From Candidatus Thiodictyon intracellulare (lineage in GTDB: Bacteria; Pseudomonadota; Gammaproteobacteria; Chromatiales; Chromatiaceae): 6,128 nucleotides of DNA. Where the stretch lies: assembly GCA_016292295.1 (NCBI GenBank), contig JADNEJ010000207.1, forward strand, positions 1 to 6,128, given 5' to 3'. The notes beneath the pieces are model-generated. The model was not told the origin of the DNA. It did no database searches and saw only the letters and a program-made list of their open reading frames with translations. The position numbers were made by a program, and so were the translations under genes. This document shows, piece after piece, positions 1 through 6,128 of this stretch (within the stretch, counting starts at the first letter, position 1; each line of letters opens with the position of its first letter).

Positions 1-20
1 AAAAGCCCGTCCAAGGGCCT
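1..20 (-). terminator. Possible intrinsic terminator cut by the window edge
   Basis: Read on the minus strand, AGGCCC, a six-base loop TTGGAC, and GGGCTT can pair as a six-base-pair stem with one G-U pair, followed by at least TTTT at the window edge. This has the shape of a rho-independent terminator for minus-strand transcription coming from the short ORF at 57-167. The U-tract is cut by the edge, so its length is unknown and the stem is short. Confidence 0.35.
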
Positions 21-56
21 CAGGCGGTGGCGCCGGTCGCTAAGTCTGACAGGCTG

Positions 57-167
57 CTAGAACTTGAAGACCTCCGCCCGCGCCGCCTGCCAGGCCAGCC
101 AGAGGACCAGGGCGAGCAGACCAACGCGACCCGCCGTGGCAGGAATCGGGACCTGATTGGGCATCAT
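57..167 (-). CDS. Short hydrophobic ORF, small membrane or truncated exported protein
   Basis: A 36-residue ORF starts at an ATG-ATG pair (165-167, 162-164) and ends at TAG (57-59). Residues 15-30 form one hydrophobic segment (RVGLLALVLWLAWQAARAEV) after a short polar N-terminus with an arginine, and AxA-type residues near 29-31 would suit a signal peptidase site. The product could be a single-pass membrane peptide. It could also be the signal peptide of a secreted protein whose mature part was lost to the stop: read-through in frame stays open to the window edge, and a different frame after the stop ends at a TGA just before the possible terminator. I see no clear ribosome binding site. It lies 18 bp downstream of the Uma2 pseudogene stop, in the same frame. 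I do not recognise a family and it may not be a gene. Confidence 0.3.
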   Translation of the reverse strand: MMPNQVPIPATAGRVGLLALVLWLAWQAARAEVFKF

Positions 168-303
168 TGCGGGGCCGTCGAGCGTTTAGAATCCTGCCGC
201 CCAGATCCCGGAGAGACTCAGCGTGAGGCCCGGCAGGATGGCCTCATTGGTCAGGGTATCGGGATGGTCCAGGCGCTGCCCCGGTCCGCGGTCGAGATAG
301 CTG

Positions 304-435
304 TAGACGGCCTTGATCATAATTTCGCCCACCTTGTTCAGTCCCGGCGTCGCCGCTCTCTTGAAAAACAACGTCTTGCGCCAGCAAACCCACATGGGCC
401 GGCCTTGAGCGAATTTGTGATCAAGGCCGCTAGAC
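304..435. repeat. 5 bp target-site duplication TAGAC flanking the miniature element
   Basis: TAGAC occurs at 304-308 and again at 431-435, immediately outside the inverted-repeat element. Removing one copy together with the element joins the Uma2 coding sequence as CAG GTC TAC AGC (Gln-Val-Tyr-Ser), the expected QVY-type stretch of the family. The flanks therefore behave as a duplicated insertion target. The exact boundary is uncertain by one or two bases, because the right end carries two extra bases (GC, 429-430) relative to the left. Confidence 0.65.
309..430. mobile_element. MITE-like element with ~20 bp terminal inverted repeats
   Basis: The left end (308-328) and the reverse complement of the right end (409-429) agree at 19 of 21 positions and share the outer core CGGCCTTGATCA. 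The element is 122 bp long and carries no transposase. Together with one 5 bp duplicate it adds 127 bp, which is 1 modulo 3, exactly the frame change seen between the Uma2 coding on its two sides. This fits a non-autonomous miniature inverted-repeat transposable element, or an internally deleted insertion sequence moved by a transposase elsewhere. I could not assign the terminal repeats to a named IS family. Another possibility is a hairpin-forming intergenic repeat not moved by transposition, but the duplicated target argues against that. Confidence 0.68.
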
Positions 436-904
436 CTGCCGCTGCACCGGCAGGATCAGCGAGCCCGTTTGACTGATACTCCAGTATTTTGGCGATCAGG
501 TCCGCGCGCTCGTCGGTCGGGGAGGCCAACTCGATCACGAAATCCGTGGCCAGGGGCAAGAACTGCTGCTCTTGCGCAGTCAACTGCGCTAACCGTTCGC
601 GCAGCACCCAGGAGCAGTCCGGCGAGCGCACGGCGCCGTTGGGCAGCGTAAAGCCGGTGGATGAATCAAACGCCAGGCCGCGGCCGTCCTACCTGGCCCA
701 AAGCCCTACATCGACAATAAGATCACAGTTTCTCTTTCCGGTCACTCCCTCGGTCGGCGGCATGATCTGTATGCCACCCTTGGCAATACGTTCGATGCAG
801 CAGTCTCGGTTGGCCTGGCAGAGGGCAAAAAAGAGGTCATCGTCCAGGCGGATAATGGGTAGGACACGCAGGTCCACCCGCGGCAGGTCCTGGGTATAGC
901 CCAT

Positions 905-1101
905 GGCGTAGGGCCCTCGCGGCAGGGGTGCGCCGGGTCGGCGCGGCGGGATAAGTCTAGCATGGGTACACCTGGTCCCGCGGTCCTTGTCCGCTGCCTA
1001 TCGGGGACCTGAGATCAATGTAATCTAAAGGGTTTGGAGCGAAAGCATCCACCCCATCGAGTATGCTGTCCAATTTTCGGCGTGGTGGGGCTCTGGCGCG
1101 A
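905..1101. other. Divergent intergenic region between two pseudogenes
   Basis: About 200 bp separate the outward-facing starts of the Uma2 pseudogene (minus) and the decayed plus-strand gene, so both promoters would be expected here. A GAGGG at roughly ten bases before ATG 904 on the minus strand is a plausible old ribosome binding site for Uma2. TATGCT (1062-1067) resembles a -10 box, but I find no -35 at proper spacing. An in-frame ATG at 1063 is an alternative start for the plus-strand gene. Confidence 0.4.
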
Positions 1102-2295
1102 ATGAACGAACCACTCTCAAAGCAAGTTCTCATCGCTCTGGTGGACCAATTGATCCTGGAGCAGGGTCGCCTGAACCCGCTGGAATTCTTGATGACCTAC
1201 GACTACCTGTGCTATGCGGACTACGAGTCCTAGCGGCTCGGCTGGGTGCCCCATCTGGAAGGGGTTTTGCGCGTCCCAGCGGCTCAGGCAGCAGAGGTCC
1301 TGGCCCGAGCGGGCGTCTATGCGGCGGCCCAGCGACTGGCGACGAAGCTCCTGGAGCACCGCGCCTGGGGTGCCGCGGAACGGATCATCCCCATCGGCCT
1401 CGAGGGAGCTGCCCACCTGAGGCTGGTGCGCGGCTGCGCCACGGTCTTCGCGCCGGCCGCCGGTCGGCTGTAACTGGACCTGTTCCACGACAGCCAGGAC
1501 CAGATCCTCGAGAAGTCCGTGGGCACGGCACTCACCGGGCGCCGCATCGACGCCGCCCACGCCGCCCTCACCCGGTTGATGGCCTTGGACCCGCGCCACC
1601 CCAGACTGCGCCGTTACCTGCACCTCATGCAGGCGGTGGAGGACCTGCTCGCCCTGTCCCCGACGGAGCAACTGCAAGCGCTTGAGTCGATGGAGCCCGA
1701 GGCCAGGGACCTGCTCGGCCACCGCGCCCGGGACCTCCTGGCCCCCTTCTGGGCAGCTCTGGCCGCGGCACTGGCCGATCGCCTCTTCGACCCGGACGCC
1801 CCCCGGCTGCACACCGGCTACGCCTGGGCACGCGCCGGGCTCCACCCGGCGGCGCGCGACGCCATCAAGTCGCAACCCGCCTGGCGCAGTCGGCCGGCGC
1901 TCGTCCTGGCCCACCTGGAGGCTTGCCAACGGATGCCGGACCCGGCCGCCACCCGCCGTGACTGGGCTCTGCTGTGCTGGGAGCACCCGCTGGAGGCGCA
2001 GCAGGCTGCTATACGCCAAGGACCTTGCGGACGCCCGGCTGTGGCGGCTGTGGGTGCAGTTCGGTGACGGTGACTTGGGACTCGCCACCGCCGACTTCCC
2101 CGCCTGACTCCTGTTCGTCGACCCCGGCGCTGCTGCTGCCGTATCCCCAGACCTGGCCCCGCCCGGCGCCCCGGGAGGTTGCACGCAATGGTGAGCGGTG
2201 ACGACGACATTCCCCGGCGCAAGGCACTGGCACAACGCAGTCCGGGGCTCTTGAGAGCCTACCTTGCGGCGTTGGGAGCACGACGGGCCGCGTGA
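1102..2295 (+). pseudogene. Decayed gene for an unrecognised ~397-residue protein
   Basis: From ATG 1102 one frame reads as protein (MNEPLSKQVLIALVDQLILE...) across TAG 1231-1233 (after YADYES) and TAA 1471-1473 (before LDLFHDSQDQ) up to about 2005. There the sensible coding moves to another frame (LLYAKDLADARLWRLWVQFG), passes TGA 2105-2107 (between FPA and LLFVDPG), and at about 2171-2190 returns to the first frame (RLHAMVSGDDDIPRRKALAQ), ending at TGA 2293-2295. The composition is Leu/Ala/Arg-rich and helical, with Trp- and His-bearing segments such as LLCWEHPLEA and RLWRLWVQFG, suggesting a soluble alpha-helical, possibly TPR-like repeat protein. No signal peptide or membrane span is visible. 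I do not recognise a named family and assign no function. The last part (2188-2295, 35 codons) has its own GGGAGG nine bases ahead of ATG 2188, so it could instead be a small separate ORF. Three stops and two shifts make a functional full-length product very unlikely. Confidence 0.68.
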
Positions 2296-2457
2296 GCCGG
2301 AGCGGCGCCGCTACGCCTGCGTCGCGCCGCCTGACGCGGTATCATCGCATCTAGCCGGGCACGGGTTCGTCAGGGCGTCCCCATCCGCCTACGGGGGCGC
2401 GACACCCGCCGGGCCTGCGTTCATCGCGACCAAGAGGATCTCCGACAACTGCTGCCG
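2296..2457. other. Gap with no recognisable gene between two pseudogenes
   Basis: This stretch joins the end of the decayed gene to the surviving tail of rmlC. One frame stays open from 2335 into the rmlC tail, but its Arg-rich translation does not resemble RmlC upstream of the conserved C-terminal part. A short inverted repeat GCGTC/GACGC (about 2320-2336) is too weak to call a terminator. The region probably contains a deletion junction that removed the 5' two-thirds of rmlC. Confidence 0.4.
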
Positions 2458-2661
2458 ATCGATGACAAGCCGAGCGACAAGTGCGCCGATTACTATCACC
2501 CAGGAACCCAGTTCAGCGTGCGCTGGGACGACCCGGCGATCGGTATCGCCTAACCCCTGGCGGGCCGACTCTCACCCCAACTCTCCCAAAAAAATCAGGC
2601 GGCCCCAAGGCTCTCGGATATCCCGGCGCAGCGGCTGCCAGCCATCGAGGACTACCCATGA
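2458..2661 (+). pseudogene. rmlC: rmlC 3' remnant (dTDP-4-dehydrorhamnose 3,5-epimerase)
   Basis: The frame reads DKCADYYHPGTQFSVRWDDP, then AIGIA, and, after a TAA at 2551-2553, PLAG...LSQKNQAAPRLSDIPAQRLP to a TGA at 2659-2661. This matches the C-terminal end of RmlC, where the family has a (Y)KC-x-DYY-x-P stretch, a WxDPxIGIxWP stretch and an (L)SxKDxxAPxL tail. The TAA stands where the family has the Trp of IAWPL. RmlC epimerises dTDP-4-keto-6-deoxyglucose, the step before RmlD, and normally has about 180 residues; only about 67 codons remain. The cupin core with its catalytic His and Tyr is absent from the window. The old stop overlaps the rmlD start as ATGA, the normal coupled arrangement, so rmlC was the ancestral upstream partner. 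The left boundary is approximate. Confidence 0.77.
2647..2650 (+). promoter_or_regulatory. Ribosome binding site that fixes the rmlD start
   Basis: GAGG lies seven bases before ATG 2658, inside the rmlC tail. It supports this start over the in-frame ATG at 2481, which would add 59 codons overlapping rmlC and unlike RmlD. Because the remnant has an earlier stop at 2551, ribosomes no longer reach this point by translating rmlC, so rmlD initiation must rely on this site alone. Confidence 0.6.
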
Positions 2662-3587
2662 CCCAGCAACCTACGGCACTCGTGAAGACCAGCGGCCAGC
2701 GGCCAAGAATCCTGTTGATCGGCGCCAACGGCCAGGTAGGCTGGGAACTGCGGCGCACCCTGGCGGGCCTGGGCGAGGTGATCGCCGCCTCTATAGAAGG
2801 CGGCTACGGCCCCATCATCGACCTCCTGGACCATGGTCTGCTGGCCCAACTGGTGGCCGAGGCCCGGCCGGACGTGGTGGTCAACGCCGCCGCCTACACG
2901 GCCGTGGACAAGGCCGAAACCGATCGCGACATCGCCCAGCGGATCAACGCCGATGCGGTAGGCGAACTGGGCCGGCTGCTGGCCGCGCGCGGCATCCCGA
3001 TCATCCACTACTCCACCGACTTCGTCTTTCCCGGGACCGGGGGGCGCCCCTACACCGAAGACGACGTGGCCGCCCCGCTGAACGTCTATGGCGAGACCAA
3101 ACTCGGCGGCGAACTGGCCCTGCTGGACTCCGGCGTCCCCTGCCTGATTTTTCGCACCAGTTGGGTCTATGGCGCGCGCGGGGCCAACTTCCTGCTCACC
3201 ATGCTGCGCCTGCTGCGCGAGAAGGACGAACTGCGCATCGTCGATGACCAGGTCGGCTCCCCCACCTGGAGCCGTATGCTCGCGGAGATGACCGCGTTGG
3301 TCCTCTACCGGGTGCTGCGCGGCGACCTGGATCTCAAGGAGGTCGGTGGCCTCTATCACCTGACCGGGTCCGGCGAGGTGAATTGGTTCGGCTTCGCCCG
3401 TGCCATCCTGGAGCGCGCTGAGCTCGACTGCCGATTGATCCCCATCCCCTCCTCCGACTACCCGGCCCCGGCCCGGCGCCCTGCCTACTCGGTGCTCGAC
3501 AACCACAAGTTCCAGGAGACCTTCGGGCTCTACATGCCGGACTGGCGCGTGTCCCTGGAACAGTGCCTGGAGCTGATCCCCTGCTAG
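2658..3587 (+). CDS. rmlD: dTDP-4-dehydrorhamnose reductase
   Basis: The 309-residue cytoplasmic enzyme catalyses the last step of dTDP-L-rhamnose synthesis, NAD(P)H-dependent reduction of dTDP-4-keto-L-rhamnose; the product feeds O-antigen or other surface glycans. It is an extended short-chain dehydrogenase/reductase. A Rossmann nucleotide-binding motif [11 protein letters not shown] lies at 18-28 (Gly22, Gly25, Gly28). [12 protein letters not shown] (76-87), YSTDFVF (118-124) and the catalytic YGETK (Tyr144, Lys148, with Thr120 as the Ser/Thr partner) follow. FRTSWVYG (165-172), VDDQVGSPT (195-203) and RPAYSVLDN (274-282) are typical of the RmlD substrate-binding half. Length and motif spacing are normal (about 290-300 aa in relatives) after a slightly long N-terminus of about 16 residues. 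No lesion is seen. The neighbouring rmlC is a remnant and rmlA and rmlB are not here, so the pathway depends on genes elsewhere. RfbD is a synonym. Confidence 0.96.
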   Translation: MTQQPTALVKTSGQRPRILLIGANGQVGWELRRTLAGLGEVIAASIEGGYGPIIDLLDHGLLAQLVAEARPDVVVNAAAYTAVDKAETDRDIAQRINADAVGELGRLLAARGIPIIHYSTDFVFPGTGGRPYTEDDVAAPLNVYGETKLGGELALLDSGVPCLIFRTSWVYGARGANFLLTMLRLLREKDELRIVDDQVGSPTWSRMLAEMTALVLYRVLRGDLDLKEVGGLYHLTGSGEVNWFGFARAILERAELDCRLIPIPSSDYPAPARRPAYSVLDNHKFQETFGLYMPDWRVSLEQCLELIPC

Positions 3588-3588
3588 G

Positions 3589-5805
<2,217 letters not shown>

Positions 5806-5811
5806 TAAGGA

Positions 5812-5832
5812 GTCGGGGCGTCCCGCCCCGGC
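5812..5832 (+). terminator. GC-rich hairpin just after recQ, possible terminator
   Basis: CGGGGCG (5814-5820) pairs perfectly with CGCCCCG (5824-5830) around a three-base TCC loop. The stem extends by a G-U pair and a G-C pair to 5812/5832. It begins six bases after the recQ stop codon, the expected place for transcription to end. No T-run follows, so it is either a rho-aided or poor terminator, or an RNA-stabilising 3' stem. Confidence 0.45.
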
Positions 5833-5923
5833 AGCTTCACCATCGATAGGTTCCGGTAACACCGCTCCAGAGATCAGCCAAGTATTCGCCGCAACCTCCC
5901 GTAGCCCGAGTGCAGCTAGTAGA

Positions 5924-5948
5924 ATGGGCAGAGCGCAGCGATGCCCAT
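5924..5948. repeat. REP-like palindrome with AGCGCAGCG loop
   Basis: ATGGGCA (5924-5930) and TGCCCAT (5942-5948) form a seven-base-pair stem around the loop GAGCGCAGCGA. Palindromes of the form GGGCA-AGCGCAGCG-TGCCC are, from memory, a widespread intergenic repeat in proteobacteria. About 10 bases upstream CGTAGCCCGAGTGCAGC (5900-5916) resembles one arm of another repeat of this kind. Only one complete copy is visible in this window, so repetitiveness is inferred. Confidence 0.45.
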
Positions 5949-5975
5949 CATTCGGCGCTGATACAGGAGTTGGTC

Positions 5976-6128
5976 ATGTCCTTTTGCTTGCCAGCGGCCC
6001 GCGGTCGAGGCTATGTTGTAGGTAACCGTTTAGCCCCCCCTGGTTGCCAAGCAGCCGTAGCTGGTCTCGCCCGGATCAGATGGCTGGTGAGGGCAACGGT
6101 GGGGCTTGAAGTCCTTGGCGCCGCTGGC
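5976..6128 (+). CDS. Possible 5' end of an unrecognised gene, cut by the window edge
   Basis: AGGAG (5965-5969) sits six bases before ATG 5976-5978, the best ribosome binding site in the window outside rmlD. The frame stays open for all 51 codons to the right edge (starting MSFCLPAARGRGYVVGNRLA). The translation has no motif I know, and contains a weakly hydrophobic stretch near residues 27-50. In GC-rich DNA 51 open codons is not strong evidence. A GTAACC...CCCCCCC stretch inside it (6021-6040) could instead be the end of an insertion sequence, which would make the ORF spurious. Confidence 0.25.
   Translation, partial: MSFCLPAARGRGYVVGNRLAPPGCQAAVAGLARIRWLVRATVGLEVLGAAG

Larger units (their letters stand above)
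186..904 (-). pseudogene. Uma2 family (DUF820) nuclease-fold protein, broken
   Basis: Starting at ATG 902-904, the frame gives a typical Uma2 N-terminus (residues 24-50, with the ERIAKGGIQIMPPT stretch). At residue 72 there is a TAG (689-691) where the family would carry a residue such as Gln. The same frame then continues through SPD (94-96), FVIELASPTD (122-131, Glu125) and KILEY (139-143). Asp96, Glu125 and Lys139 match the PD-(D/E)xK-like catalytic set of Uma2. After residue 147 about 10 bp are missing relative to the family's ARLGWLI stretch, so the frame shifts and reads LILPVQRQV. There the coding is split by the 309-430 element and resumes in a third frame as VYSYLDRGPGQRLDHP to LSLSGIW, ending at TAA 186-188. 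Uma2 proteins are about 190 aa and usually occur as many scattered paralogues of uncertain role. With nonsense, deletion and insertion together it cannot give a working protein. Confidence 0.87.
5806..6128. other. Region downstream of recQ
   Basis: Beyond the recQ stop (TAATAAGG, a double stop) there are about 320 bp with a GC hairpin, a REP-like palindrome and, from 5976, a possible ORF that leaves the window. Positions 5833-5900 show nothing I recognise. No tRNA-like cloverleaf was seen. Confidence 0.4.

Noticed and set aside
1033..1067. Sigma-70 promoter with TTGGAG and TATGCT
   Set aside because: The spacing between the boxes is 22 bases, too far from the usual 16-18.
1117..2235. A 372-codon minus-strand ORF, the longest unbroken frame over the 1102-2295 region
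   Set aside because: Its translation is Gly/Gln/Arg/Val-rich low-complexity text typical of the antisense of GC-rich Leu/Ala coding, with no domain pattern. The plus strand has the sensible protein despite its stops.
1102..2295. Stop-codon reassignment or programmed recoding to explain the in-frame stops
   Set aside because: TAG, TAA and TGA all interrupt the frame together with two frame changes, while rmlD and recQ use normal stops and need no recoding.
2356..2372. HGFV encoded near 2360-2371, reminiscent of the PAGFAHGF motif of RmlC
   Set aside because: It lies in another frame and about 40 codons from the KC-x-DYY stretch, whereas the family has roughly 15. Chance is as likely as a decayed motif.
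2264..3247. A 327-codon plus-strand ORF crossing rmlC and rmlD in another frame
   Set aside because: Arg/Pro/His-rich translation with no motif, overlapping the well-supported rmlD and the rmlC remnant.
2652..3506. A 284-codon minus-strand ORF opposite rmlD
   Set aside because: It is an antisense shadow; rmlD on the plus strand has all catalytic and cofactor motifs.

Overview
The window is GC-rich DNA whose coding style (strong preference for G/C at third codon positions) and protein content fit a gammaproteobacterium. A purple sulfur bacterium (Chromatiaceae-like) is my best guess, because degenerate Uma2-family genes, miniature repeats and this style of rmlC-rmlD pair are common there. That placement is inference; no rRNA or clade marker is present.

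Layout. Positions 1-2657 are a gene graveyard. On the minus strand there is a short hydrophobic ORF (57-167) with a possible terminator at the left edge, then a Uma2-family (DUF820) nuclease-fold gene (904 down to 186). The Uma2 gene is broken three ways: an amber codon, a small deletion, and insertion of a ~122 bp miniature inverted-repeat element flanked by a 5 bp target duplication. Diverging on the plus strand is a long decayed gene of unrecognised family (1102-2295) with three in-frame stops and two frame changes. After ~160 bp without a recognisable gene come the last ~67 codons of rmlC (2458-2661), which has lost its 5' part and carries an internal TAA.

From 2658 onward the coding is intact. 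rmlD (dTDP-4-dehydrorhamnose reductase, 309 aa) starts inside the old rmlC stop codon (ATGA overlap). recQ (ATP-dependent DNA helicase, 738 aa, with zinc-binding, winged-helix, HRDC and an extra C-terminal helix-turn-helix region) follows after one nucleotide. The two probably share a transcript, although a nucleotide-sugar enzyme and a DNA repair helicase have no obvious functional link. A GC hairpin follows recQ. The last 320 bp hold a REP-like palindrome and an ORF that begins behind a good ribosome binding site and runs off the right edge.

How the genes work together: RmlC and RmlD are the last two steps of dTDP-L-rhamnose synthesis. With rmlC here reduced to a tail, RmlD can only work if an epimerase is encoded elsewhere. 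RecQ is autonomous. I see no clear undescribed system. The most distinctive items are the dissectable miniature-element insertion in the Uma2 pseudogene, the unrecognised ~397-codon decayed gene, and the sharp border between decayed and intact DNA at rmlD.
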